Source: JAIWNK01 sp964453115
Lineage (GTDB): Bacteria; Chloroflexota; Anaerolineae; Anaerolineales; Anaerolineaceae
Length of the DNA: 64,000 nt
Direction of reading: 5' to 3'
Assembly: GCA_964453115.1 (NCBI GenBank)
Contig: CAYVRT010000003.1
Location: 1 to 64,000, forward strand
How positions within the stretch are numbered: the stretch's first letter is position 1; each line of letters begins with the position of its first letter. Positions 1 through 7,561 of this stretch are shown here, one piece after another. The notes beneath the pieces were generated by a model. That model ran no database searches and was not told the DNA's origin. It saw only the letters and a program-made list of their open reading frames with translations. A program made the translations under genes and the position numbers.

Positions 1-84
1 TTTGTCAAGGGGCTGTGCAACCTGTTTGGTTGTTTTGCGTATACAAAGGTACTTAGATTTTATTTTTTTGGATGGAGGTTCGAT

Positions 85-879
85 ATGCGTTCCAGTCGTT
101 TGTTTTGGGGAGTGGCTCTGGTGTTGGCTGGCAGCATCCTGGTGCTGCAAAACCTGGGCATTTTGCCCGGTTCGTTTTGGGGTGTGTTTTGGCCGCTGGC
201 TTTGATCCTGTTTGGTGGGTGGATTTTGCTTGGCCCAACCCTGCGCCGGCGTGAATGGAAAACCGAAGTGGCTGCGCTGCCCTTGCAAGGGGTAACGGAG
301 GCGACCATTGAGGTGCATCATGGGGCTGGGCGCTTGTTTGTGGATGGACAGGCAGAGGCCGGGCAATTGTTCTCGGGCAGTTTTGCAGGCGGTTTGCGCC
401 AGGATGAGCAACGCGATGGCAGTCGGTTGCGCCTGAAATTGCGCCCGTCTGAAGACCTGTGGGGCATTCCCTTTGGCCCCGAGACGGCGGGTGTGGAATG
501 GCATGTTGGGTTGTCGCCCACGCTGCCGCTGCGTCTGGAATTTAAGACCGGTGCTGGCGAAAACAACCTCAACCTTGCTGGACTGCAAGTGGAAGATTTG
601 CGGATTGAGACGGGGGCTTCTTCCTCCGATGTGACTCTTTCGGCCATTGCTTCCTTCTGCCGCGTTTCGGTCAAGGCGGGTGCGGCTTCGGTTGTGTTGC
701 GTGTACCAGAGGGCGTGGCGGCTTCCATTCGCGTGAGCGGTGGCATGATGAGCAGTCAGATCAATGCGGCGCGCTTCCCCAATCTGGGCAATGAATATCG
801 CTCACCTGATTATGACACGGCACAGCGGAAGGTGGAAATTAGCATCGAGGCTGGTGCTGGTTCGGTGGAAGTTCTTTAG
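85..879 (+). CDS. LiaF-like membrane protein (DUF5668 plus toastrack-like domain)
   Basis: 264 aa. The first 50 residues form two hydrophobic segments around the motif FWPLALILFGGW, typical of DUF5668/LiaI-LiaF-like membrane regions. The remaining ~200 residues are beta-rich with repeated short strands (for example GAGRLFVDG, GAGENNLNL, GAGSVEVL), which resembles the toastrack/DUF2154 domain of LiaF and bactofilin-like beta-helices. The start is the ATG preceded by GGAGG 8-9 nt upstream. It heads a run of four co-oriented genes ending at a strong terminator. In Firmicutes, LiaF proteins restrain a NarL-type kinase that senses envelope stress. A similar role here is only inferred; a NarL-type kinase lies about 10 kb downstream, not adjacent. 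Confidence 0.75.
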   Translation: MRSSRLFWGVALVLAGSILVLQNLGILPGSFWGVFWPLALILFGGWILLGPTLRRREWKTEVAALPLQGVTEATIEVHHGAGRLFVDGQAEAGQLFSGSFAGGLRQDEQRDGSRLRLKLRPSEDLWGIPFGPETAGVEWHVGLSPTLPLRLEFKTGAGENNLNLAGLQVEDLRIETGASSSDVTLSAIASFCRVSVKAGAASVVLRVPEGVAASIRVSGGMMSSQINAARFPNLGNEYRSPDYDTAQRKVEISIEAGAGSVEVL

Positions 880-895
880 CATAACGAGGAGATGA

Positions 896-1537
896 ATGAT
901 GAAGCAAGAATATCCCTGGCGTTTGATTTTGGGCATTGGCCTCTTACTGGCGGGTGGGTTGGCGCTGTTACAGTCTTTGGGTTTGCGCAGCATGGGCGAT
1001 TGGATTTGGGCGCTGTTGTTTGGCATGGGCGGCCTGGCCTTTTTGACCGTCACGCTGCGTGACCGGCGCGCCTGGTGGGGGGTCATCCCTGGCATGGCTT
1101 TGTTTGGCATTGGTGGTGAGATTTTTGTCTCGGCCCTGCCCTATTCCGTTGAGCGCATTTTGAGCGGCGTCATGTTCGTTGCCTGTCTTTCGGCGGCTTT
1201 CTGGCTGATTTACCTGCTGGATGTGCGTAACTGGTGGGCAATCATCCCCGGCGGCACGCTGGCGACCATTTCGCTGGTTGCCGGGCTGGGCAACATGAAT
1301 GCTGGCATGGAAACCGGCGGCGTGTTTATGATGGGCCTGGGCGGCACCTTTGCGCTGGTGGCGCTTTTGACCCGTGCAACCGACCATCCCATGCGCTGGG
1401 CCTGGATTCCGGCTGCCATTTTGGCCTCGCTCGGGCTGCTGATCTTCTTCGCGGCCCTCGACCTGACCGGCTATATCTTTGGCGTGGCGTTGATTGGGGT
1501 TGGCGGTTACCTGGCCTATCAGGCTTTGAAGAAGTAA
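896..1537 (+). CDS. polytopic membrane protein, DUF5668-like
   Basis: 213 aa, almost entirely hydrophobic, with about seven or eight predicted membrane segments separated by short basic loops such as LRDRRAWWG and LLDVRNWWA. The first 40 residues (GLLLAGGLALLQSLGL) resemble the DUF5668 helices of the neighbours, but there is no soluble toastrack domain. Two adjacent ATG codons (896 and 899) follow GAGGAG; either could be used. It sits 16 nt after the first gene and 46 nt before the third, so it is very probably in the same operon. I do not recognise a specific function. The repeated RxWWxxIPG motif suggests an internal duplication of a two-helix unit. Confidence 0.7.
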   Translation: MMKQEYPWRLILGIGLLLAGGLALLQSLGLRSMGDWIWALLFGMGGLAFLTVTLRDRRAWWGVIPGMALFGIGGEIFVSALPYSVERILSGVMFVACLSAAFWLIYLLDVRNWWAIIPGGTLATISLVAGLGNMNAGMETGGVFMMGLGGTFALVALLTRATDHPMRWAWIPAAILASLGLLIFFAALDLTGYIFGVALIGVGGYLAYQALKK

Positions 1538-1583
1538 GATAAAAACTTGCAAATAGGTAGAAGAAAATCAGAAGGAAATCAAG

Positions 1584-2648
1584 ATGAGTGATTCACCAAA
1601 CTTTCAACAAGAACAAGAACAAAAACCGCATTCCCATCGTCCAGGGCTGTTTTGGCCGCTGATGTTGGTTGCGCTGGGGGTCATCTTCCTGCTCTCCAAT
1701 TTGGGGCTGTGGAATGGGAATGTGTGGGATTTGGTTGCAACCTGGTGGCCGGCAATCTTCATCATTGGCGCCCTGGATGACATCCTGAAGGGCAAGAATT
1801 GGGCTGGTGCGGTGGTGATTATGGCGCTGGGCGGGGTGTTGGTGCTTGGCAACCTGGGCTATTTGCGCTGGAGTGCGCTGGGTTTGCTGGCGCGCTTGTG
1901 GCCGGCCTTTTTGCTGGCTGCCGGGTTGGATTTGCTCTTCTCGCGCGAACGCTCACTCTGGGTTCGTCTGGCGGGCGTGGTTGTGGCGCTGATGTTGGTG
2001 GCTGGCATGGCCCTGGTGGCTTTTGGCTGGCAGGGTGGGGCGCTGGAGCGCAAGAGCTTTTCACAGCCGCTCCTGGGCGCCGAATCGGCCAACATTCGCC
2101 TCAACTTGCCCATGGGCCCATTGCAGGTGCGAGCCGGTAAGGAAGATGAGCCGTTGCTGGCTGGCAGCTACTTGATGCAGTCCGATGAGGCGTGGAACGA
2201 AACGCGCACCGATCGCTCTGGCGTGACGACTTATAGCCTGAGCAATGATGGGATGGATTTGGCACTTGGCTTGCCCGCACAGCCGCGCCTGGAACTGGCC
2301 CTCAGCCCGGCCCTGCCGCTCGATTTGCGCATTGACGCAGCTTTGCTGGAGGGCGAGTTGGATTTGCGCGGTTTGCAGGTGCAGCAGGTTTCGCTGCATC
2401 AGGCAATGGGTTCGGTGCGCATTGTGCTGCCGGATGCGCCGCTGACGGGTGAAATCAACAGCGCCATGGGGCGGCTGGAACTTGACCTGCCCGAAGGCGC
2501 CTCGGTGCGCATTCGCTATGATGGGCTGCCGGTGCTCATTCTGCCGGATGGCTATGTGCGTCAGGGTAACATCATTCGCGCCGGCAATGGTGCGCCGCAG
2601 ATTGATTTGACCATTTCGCAGGCGATTGGCATTCTTGTCATTCGCTAA
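1584..2648 (+). CDS. LiaF-like membrane protein with tandem DUF5668 helices and toastrack domain
   Basis: 354 aa. A polar 18-residue N-terminus is followed by two copies of a two-helix hairpin (FWPLMLVALGVIFLLSNLGL, then a related RLWPAFLLAAGLDLLF) and a fifth hydrophobic segment near residue 140. The C-terminal ~190 residues form a beta-rich, probably extracytoplasmic domain with periodic short strands (LDLRIDAAL, GELDLRGL, MGRLELDL). It is a larger relative of the gene at 85. The start has a good ribosome binding site (GAAGGAAA) 6 nt upstream. Family knowledge suggests regulation of cell-envelope stress signalling; that role is inferred. Confidence 0.75.
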   Translation: MSDSPNFQQEQEQKPHSHRPGLFWPLMLVALGVIFLLSNLGLWNGNVWDLVATWWPAIFIIGALDDILKGKNWAGAVVIMALGGVLVLGNLGYLRWSALGLLARLWPAFLLAAGLDLLFSRERSLWVRLAGVVVALMLVAGMALVAFGWQGGALERKSFSQPLLGAESANIRLNLPMGPLQVRAGKEDEPLLAGSYLMQSDEAWNETRTDRSGVTTYSLSNDGMDLALGLPAQPRLELALSPALPLDLRIDAALLEGELDLRGLQVQQVSLHQAMGSVRIVLPDAPLTGEINSAMGRLELDLPEGASVRIRYDGLPVLILPDGYVRQGNIIRAGNGAPQIDLTISQAIGILVIR

Positions 2649-2728
2649 GCATGGTTGGGAACTTTTTACGAGCCTTGAACGTCTGGATGGCAATGAGGTT
2701 TCAAAATTCAACCTACAAGGAGTTCAAG

Positions 2729-3451
2729 ATGAGTAAGAAGATTTCTGTATTGTTGGTTGCTGTGCTGCTGGTGACGATGCTTTCGGCCTGTGGCTCGGCA
2801 GCTGTGCCGGGAAATCAGCCGCCCGTGCGGCAGATTAACGTCAGCGGTAGTGGCAAGGTTTACATTGTGCCAGATATTGCTTACATCAATGTTGGTGTTC
2901 ATACCGAAGCAGATACGGTGACGGATGCGCTGAATAAGAACAACGAACAGGCGCAGGCGATTGCCGATGCATTGAAGGCAATGGGCGTGGATGAAAAGGA
3001 TATTCAGACGACTGCCTTCAATGTCTATCCGCAGCAGCAATATGGCCCCGATGGCACAATTGTGCGCAACTACTTCTCGGTGGATAATACCGTCTACGTC
3101 AAAGTGCGCGATTTGCAAAAGCTGGGCAACTTGCTCGATGCAACTGTGCGCAGCGGTGCCAACACCATTAACGGGATTTCGTTCGATGTTGAGAACCGCG
3201 CCGATGCCGAAAAGGAAGCTCGCCGCCTGGCGATTGAAGATGCCCGTCTCAAGGCGCAAGAAATTGCTGCTGCCGCGGGCCTGAGCCTGGGCGAGATTCA
3301 ATCCCTGAATGTCTATGCCTCTGGTGGCCCCACGCCTTACTACTATGATGCCAAAGGCGGTGCCATGGCTGCGCCGATGATGGATGTGCCGATTGCTGCC
3401 GGGCAGATGGTGATTACGGCGGATGCCAACATCACCTACGAAATCAAGTAA
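2729..3451 (+). CDS. SIMPL domain (DUF541) lipoprotein
   Basis: 240 aa. I place the start at the ATG at 2729 because AAGGAG lies 6-7 nt upstream and the product then begins with a classic lipoprotein signal, KKISVLLVAVLLV followed by the lipobox LSAC. An upstream in-frame ATG at 2651 would bury that signal. The mature part contains the SIMPL/DUF541 pattern: ISVSGSGKV-type start (here INVSGSGKVYIVPD), an N-D-A-L-N-K-N helix, the QTTAFNVYPQ strand and the IEDARLKAQEIAAAAGL helix. SIMPL proteins are envelope-associated and of poorly defined function. It closes the LiaF-like cluster and is followed by a rho-independent terminator at 3496. Confidence 0.85.
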   Translation: MSKKISVLLVAVLLVTMLSACGSAAVPGNQPPVRQINVSGSGKVYIVPDIAYINVGVHTEADTVTDALNKNNEQAQAIADALKAMGVDEKDIQTTAFNVYPQQQYGPDGTIVRNYFSVDNTVYVKVRDLQKLGNLLDATVRSGANTINGISFDVENRADAEKEARRLAIEDARLKAQEIAAAAGLSLGEIQSLNVYASGGPTPYYYDAKGGAMAAPMMDVPIAAGQMVITADANITYEIK

Positions 3452-3495
3452 ACAGCGGTTTGTGTTGGTTCCCTGACCAACAAGTTCTTGAGTTG

Positions 3496-3535
3496 CCTTC
3501 CCTCCCGAATCACGCCGGGAGGGAAGGTTTTTTTT
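3496..3535 (+). terminator. rho-independent terminator after SIMPL gene
   Basis: A perfect 12-bp stem (left arm 3496-3507, right arm 3516-3527) with an 8-nt loop is followed by eight T residues (3528-3535). It closes the plus-strand cluster that starts at 85 and faces the 3' end of glpX. Confidence 0.9.
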
Positions 3536-3544
3536 GAGGGGATG

Positions 3545-4531
3545 TTAGTATTCCAGCGCGCTGACTTGTGAGAGCTTGCTGATGCGGTGTGTGGAGATGA
3601 TGCGCCGCACGGTGCCGGTCAGGCCGCGCATCACCAGGCTTTCGGTGCGGGCGCCATCGCGGAAGTATTCGACCCCATCCAACAGGTCACCATTGGTGAT
3701 GCCGGTGGCAGCGAAGAAGACATCTTCTGAAGAGACCAGGTCGTTGATTGTCAGGACGCGGTTGAGGTCGTAGCCCAGTTCTTTGCCCTTGTCAATTTCT
3801 TCCTGGTTGCGCGGCCAGAGCTTGCCTTCGATGGCGCCGCCGGTGCAGCGCATGGCGGTGGCAGCCAGCACGCCTTCGGGGGTGCCGCCGACGCCCATCA
3901 GCACGTCAATGCCGGTTTCGGGAATGGCGGTCATGACAGCTGCGGCGACATCACCATCCGGAATGAGGCGGATGCGTGCCCCGGCTTTGCGCACTTCATT
4001 GATCAATGCTTCGTGGCGCGGGCGGTCGAGGATGACGACCGTCAGGTCGTTGATGTTGGCGCCTTTGGCGCGCGCAATGCGGCGCAGGTTTTCGGTTGGG
4101 GGCGCTTCGATATCAATCACGTCGCGGGCATCGGGGCCAACTGCAATTTTGTTCATGTACATGAATGGGCCGGGGTTGAACATGGAGCCGCGGGGTGCCA
4201 GGGCAACCGTGGCGATGGAGTTATTCAGCCCCAATGCCAGTGGACGGGTGCCATCAATTGGGTCAACGGCAATATCCACCTGTGGCGGCTGACCGCTGCC
4301 CAGATGCTCGCCATTGTAGAGCATGGGCGCCCGATCCTTTTCACCTTCACCAATGACAATCACGCCATCCATTTCGATGGTGTTCAGCATCAGCCGCATT
4401 CCATCTACGGCAGCCCGGTCGGCGGCCATCTTATCGCCGCGCCCCATAAAGCGCCCGGCACCCAAGGCCGCTGCTTCGGTGACCCGCACCAGTTCCAATG
4501 CCAGGTTACGAGTCGGTTTGGTATCCATCAT
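3545..4531 (-). CDS. glpX: fructose-1,6-bisphosphatase class II
   Basis: 328 aa, the usual GlpX length. It hydrolyses fructose-1,6-bisphosphate to fructose-6-phosphate in gluconeogenesis and, in some lineages, sedoheptulose bisphosphate. Diagnostic motifs are GRGDKMAAD near the N-terminus, VIGEGEKDRAPM, the metal-binding DPIDGT, and PDGDVAAA and GVGGTPEGV in the second half. Two adjacent ATG codons (4531, 4528) follow GGAGGAG on the minus strand, so I reject the longer reading frame that begins at 4597 inside the cdsA terminator. It lies downstream of frr-uppS-cdsA but is separated from them by a terminator, so it probably has its own promoter. Confidence 0.95.
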   Translation of the reverse strand: MMDTKPTRNLALELVRVTEAAALGAGRFMGRGDKMAADRAAVDGMRLMLNTIEMDGVIVIGEGEKDRAPMLYNGEHLGSGQPPQVDIAVDPIDGTRPLALGLNNSIATVALAPRGSMFNPGPFMYMNKIAVGPDARDVIDIEAPPTENLRRIARAKGANINDLTVVILDRPRHEALINEVRKAGARIRLIPDGDVAAAVMTAIPETGIDVLMGVGGTPEGVLAATAMRCTGGAIEGKLWPRNQEEIDKGKELGYDLNRVLTINDLVSSEDVFFAATGITNGDLLDGVEYFRDGARTESLVMRGLTGTVRRIISTHRISKLSQVSALEY

Positions 4532-4561
4532 AACGCTCCTCCTCCCAAGAACCAATGATAG

Positions 4562-4589
4562 AAAAAAAACAGCCCGCGTGAGCGGACTG
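4562..4589 (-). terminator. rho-independent terminator after cdsA
   Basis: Read on the minus strand, an 8-bp stem (CAGTCCGC with GCGGGCTG, one G-U pair, 4-nt loop TCAC) is followed by a run of eight T. It begins immediately after the cdsA stop codon and separates frr-uppS-cdsA from glpX. Confidence 0.85.
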
Positions 4590-5399
4590 TTACGCACCGA
4601 ACCACAAGACCAGGTAATAGCCTAAGAACCCGGCCCATAGCCACGAATCAATCCGGTCGAAGATGCCGCCATGCCCCGGTAAGAGGCGGCCCGAATCTTT
4701 CACCTGAAAGGGGCGCTTGAGCATACTTTCGCCCAGGTCACCGAGGGGGGTGAAGAAGCCAAGCACTGCCCCAAACCCCAGCCCCAGGACGGGGGTGATG
4801 GTTGGGCAGGCGAAGTGCCACAATGTTGCCAGGCCCATCCCGCCCAAAATGGCACAGGCAACCCCGCCCAGGTAGCCTTCCCAGGTTTTTTTGGGGCTAA
4901 GGCGTTTTGCCAGGGGGTGCCGCCCGAATGCGCGACCGATGAAGAAGGCCCCGCTATCGCCCAGGGCAACAATCGGAACGATGAGGAGCAGCCACCAGTC
5001 GCCATCGGACAGGGCGCGCAACGAGATGAGGTAGCTGCCAATCCAGCCCAGGTAGAGCAGCCCGCCCAGGCTGATGACAAAATCCAGCGCGGCGCTTTCC
5101 ACGCCGCGCTCATAGGCAAAGAGGTGGAGTGCCATTGCCAGCAGGGTGAGCAGGCCCAGCAGCCCGCCACTGACCGCCAGGCCAAAGGCAGCCCGGCTGA
5201 GGCAGAGTAGCGCCACCCCGCCCACCAGCAGGGGGCGGTTGGGGGCATAGCTGCCCGCGGCAAAGATGCGTCCATATTCCCAGGCGGCAATGCACAGGAT
5301 GATGGTCAGGTAGGCAGAAAATGCCCACCCGCCCAGGAAAACAAACACCAGGCTGATGACCAAAATCGCCAGCGCAACCAGAACGCGCTCACGCAGCAT
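4590..5399 (-). CDS. cdsA: phosphatidate cytidylyltransferase (CDP-diglyceride synthase)
   Basis: 269 aa integral membrane enzyme that makes CDP-diacylglycerol from phosphatidic acid and CTP, the branch point for phospholipid synthesis. There are about eight hydrophobic segments. The C-terminal CDS signature is clear: LSPKKTWEGYLGG followed by GDLGESMLKRPFQVKDSGRLLPGHGGIFDRIDS. I start it at the ATG at 5399, which lies inside the last codons of uppS (11-nt overlap), giving the usual length and an N-terminus of MLRERVLVAL; the longer frame to 5516 would overlap uppS heavily. It is the last gene of frr-uppS-cdsA. Confidence 0.95.
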   Translation of the reverse strand: MLRERVLVALAILVISLVFVFLGGWAFSAYLTIILCIAAWEYGRIFAAGSYAPNRPLLVGGVALLCLSRAAFGLAVSGGLLGLLTLLAMALHLFAYERGVESAALDFVISLGGLLYLGWIGSYLISLRALSDGDWWLLLIVPIVALGDSGAFFIGRAFGRHPLAKRLSPKKTWEGYLGGVACAILGGMGLATLWHFACPTITPVLGLGFGAVLGFFTPLGDLGESMLKRPFQVKDSGRLLPGHGGIFDRIDSWLWAGFLGYYLVLWFGA

Positions 5400-6144
5400 C
5401 CGGTTTGCCTTCACAGTCCGAGAGCCGTCCAAAGCGTCGGTCTCGGCTCTGATAGTCTTGCAAGGCCCGGTATAACTCCAGCCGTCCAAAATCCGGCCAC
5501 AAAACAGGGGTGACATACCATTCTGAGTAGGCCGCCTGCCAGATGAGGAAGTTGCTGATGCGCATTTCGCCGGAGGTGCGGATGATCAGGTCGGGGTCAG
5601 GAATGCCGGCGGTGAACAGGGCATCGCTGATTTTTTGCTCGCTGATTGCTTCGGGCTGTGTGCCAGCTTCCAGCAGGCTGCGCACGGCGCAGACAATTTC
5701 ATCCCGTCCGCCATAGTTCCAGGCAATGCACAGCGTGAGGCGCTGATTGTCGCAGGTTAGTTCCTGGGCGCGGCGCACTTTGTCTGATAGGCTGCGCGGC
5801 AGGCGTTCCAGCCGTCCAATATGACGTAATTGCACCCCTTCGTGGTGCAATTCGGTCAATTCTTTGTCAATCACTTCTTCCAGGATGTGCATCAGGCCTT
5901 CAACTTCATCGTTTGGCCGCCCCCAGTTTTCGGTAGAAAAGGCATAAATCGTCATATACTGCACGCCAAATTCCACGCAGGCGCGGATGACGTTGCGCAG
6001 GTTTTCGGTGCCGGCACGGTGACCAGCCAGGCGCGGCAGGCCGCGCGCCGCTGCCCAGCGACCGTTGCCATCCATGATTACGGCAATGTGGCGTGGCACC
6101 TTCTTCAGCGCTGGCAGTTCAGAGGGGTGGGGGGCGTCACTCAT
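5389..6144 (-). CDS. uppS: isoprenyl transferase (undecaprenyl diphosphate synthase family)
   Basis: 251 aa, typical length. It condenses isopentenyl diphosphate units in cis to build the polyprenyl carrier for cell-wall synthesis. Motifs are the substrate-binding IMDGNGRWAAARG with the following GHRAG, the central YAFSTENWGRP, and the C-terminal DLIIRTSGEMRISNF ... WQAAYSEWY. It starts 9 nt after the frr stop codon and overlaps cdsA by 11 nt, so translation of the three genes is probably coupled. Confidence 0.96.
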   Translation of the reverse strand: MSDAPHPSELPALKKVPRHIAVIMDGNGRWAAARGLPRLAGHRAGTENLRNVIRACVEFGVQYMTIYAFSTENWGRPNDEVEGLMHILEEVIDKELTELHHEGVQLRHIGRLERLPRSLSDKVRRAQELTCDNQRLTLCIAWNYGGRDEIVCAVRSLLEAGTQPEAISEQKISDALFTAGIPDPDLIIRTSGEMRISNFLIWQAAYSEWYVTPVLWPDFGRLELYRALQDYQSRDRRFGRLSDCEGKPDAA

Positions 6145-6153
6145 CGGTGTTTG

Positions 6154-6711
6154 TTAGACCTCCATAATTTCTTTGGATTTGCGCTCGCCAATTGCATCTA
6201 CCTGCTGTACCATGCGGTCGGTCAGCTTTTGCAATTCTTCTTCGCTTTTCTTCAGGTCATCTTCTGAGATGAGCTTTTCGTGCTCAAATTCGCGCAAATC
6301 TTTGATGATGTCGCGGCGGACATTCCGTACCGCAACACGCGTTTCTTCCAGCCGGTTGTTGACCACTTTGACCAGTTCGCGGCGGCGTTCCTCGGTCAGG
6401 GGGGGCAGGTTGAGGCGGATGGCTTTGCCATCATTGTTGGGCGTCAGCCCCAGCTCTGAGGCCAGAATGGCGCGCTCGATGGCGCGCAGCGTGGTTGGGT
6501 CGAAGGGGCGGATGAGCAGGGCGCGCGGCTCTGGCACACTGATGGAAGCAAGCTGCATCAGCGGGGTGGGGCTGCCGTAGTATTCTACCGGGATTTTTTC
6601 CACCAGGGCCGGGCTGGCGCGTCCGGTGCGGATTCCGGAAAGATCACCTTCCAACGCCTCCAGTGCGCCTTTCATGCGCAGTTCAGCTTCTTTGATGGTT
6701 TCTTTGATCAC
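6154..6711 (-). CDS. frr: ribosome recycling factor
   Basis: 185 aa, the standard RRF length. With EF-G it splits the post-termination ribosome. The sequence shows the RRF hallmarks: a long helical N-terminus (ELRMKGALEALEGDLSGIRTGRASPALVEKI), the beta-rich domain II (VEYYGSPTPLMQLASISVPEPRALLIRPFD), and the C-terminal helix ending in DRMVQQVDAIGERKSKEIMEV. The start is GTG, supported by a strong AAGGAGGAA 4-5 nt upstream. In many bacteria the gene follows rpsB-tsf-pyrH; here it heads its own operon, with a divergent gene upstream. Confidence 0.96.
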   Translation of the reverse strand: MIKETIKEAELRMKGALEALEGDLSGIRTGRASPALVEKIPVEYYGSPTPLMQLASISVPEPRALLIRPFDPTTLRAIERAILASELGLTPNNDGKAIRLNLPPLTEERRRELVKVVNNRLEETRVAVRNVRRDIIKDLREFEHEKLISEDDLKKSEEELQKLTDRMVQQVDAIGERKSKEIMEV

Positions 6712-6794
6712 GATTTCCTCCTTGAGAATATCGTTTTTTGAGAAAGATTTTGCTTAAGGATACCCTAAAATTGTAAAAAAAGCTACTCTGCTTC

Positions 6795-6803
6795 TGGTAG
6801 AAT
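6795..6803 (+). promoter_or_regulatory. possible extended -10 promoter for the TRIC-family gene
   Basis: TGG followed by TAGAAT fits an extended -10 (TGN-TANAAT) element 31 nt upstream of the chosen ATG. I see no convincing -35, so this is a low-confidence call. Confidence 0.35.
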
Positions 6804-6833
6804 CAGGCCCAGTTTGAATGGATGGAGAGTTCT

Positions 6834-7454
6834 ATGTCTACAGATTGGTTGATTGTGCCGGTTGCCTATTTGGGCGTGGTGGCAGGGGCGGTTTCGGGGG
6901 TGATGGAGGCGCGCCGCAAAAAGATGGATGTGGTTGGGGCGTGCGTCATCGGGTTGATTACCGCGCTGGGCGGTGGCACGGTGCGAGACTTGATGTTGGG
7001 GCGCATGCCCGTCTTTTGGGTGCTTGAGCCTTCCTATGCCTGGCTGGCCTTCCTGGTGGCGCTCATTACCTTCTATTCGACCGGCTTGTTGGTGCTAACC
7101 TCGCGCTCCATCCTCATCCCGGATGCGCTGGGCCTGGGGGTGTTTAGCATTGTTGGCGCAAGTTTTGGTATTCAATCGCAGGATTCAATGTTGATTGCTT
7201 CGCTGATGGGCGTGGCAACCGGTGTGTTTGGTGGCATCTTGCGCGATGTGCTGTGCAATCAGATTCCGGTGGTGTTTGCCCGCAGTACGCAGCTTTATGC
7301 GACCTGTGCTTTTCTTGGGACCTGGGTTTACCTGATTTTGCTGCGCTGGAATGTTTTGCCTTCGGTTGCGACGCTGATTGGCATCTTTGTGGTTGTTGTG
7401 GTGCGCTTGCTGGCGGTGCGCCTCAACTGGCGGCTGCCTGACCCGGAGGAGTGA
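6834..7454 (+). CDS. TRIC-family (UPF0126) membrane protein
   Basis: 206 aa with seven hydrophobic segments arranged as two similar halves. Each half carries the family's glycine-rich signature: ALGGGTVRDLMLGRMP in the first and GVFGGILRDVLCNQIPVVF in the second. Bacterial TRIC/UPF0126 proteins form trimeric monovalent-cation channels in the inner membrane; YicG and YadS are E. coli examples. I prefer the ATG at 6834, 4 nt after GGAGAG, over an ATG at 6822 that lies within that ribosome binding site. The physiological role here is unknown. It is divergent from frr, and no downstream gene is tightly coupled. Confidence 0.88.
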   Translation: MSTDWLIVPVAYLGVVAGAVSGVMEARRKKMDVVGACVIGLITALGGGTVRDLMLGRMPVFWVLEPSYAWLAFLVALITFYSTGLLVLTSRSILIPDALGLGVFSIVGASFGIQSQDSMLIASLMGVATGVFGGILRDVLCNQIPVVFARSTQLYATCAFLGTWVYLILLRWNVLPSVATLIGIFVVVVVRLLAVRLNWRLPDPEE

Positions 7455-7477
7455 CGGGATGTGAAATAGGCTTGCAG

Positions 7478-7505
7478 TCGGTCTCTCTTTCGGTCTCTAG
7501 ACCGA
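7478..7505 (+). promoter_or_regulatory. candidate operator upstream of the MacAB-like operon
   Basis: TCGGTCT (7490-7496) and AGACCGA (7499-7505) form a 7-bp inverted repeat with a 2-nt centre, and a further half-site TCGGTCTCT lies exactly 12 bp upstream (7478-7486). Inverted repeats of this size commonly bind dimeric repressors of efflux operons. No regulator gene for it is adjacent. It lies 57-84 bp before the adaptor start. Confidence 0.45.
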
Positions 7506-7561
7506 TGCGCACCGCAGCCCTTCCTTGTATGATGAGAAAAATCTTACAATGGGTAAAGGGT

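Noticed and set aside
55..84. Promoter for the first LiaF-like gene within the first 84 bases
   Set aside because: Several weak AT-rich hexamers (for example TTGTTT with TAGATT) are present, but none has convincing -35/-10 pairing, and the upstream context is cut off.
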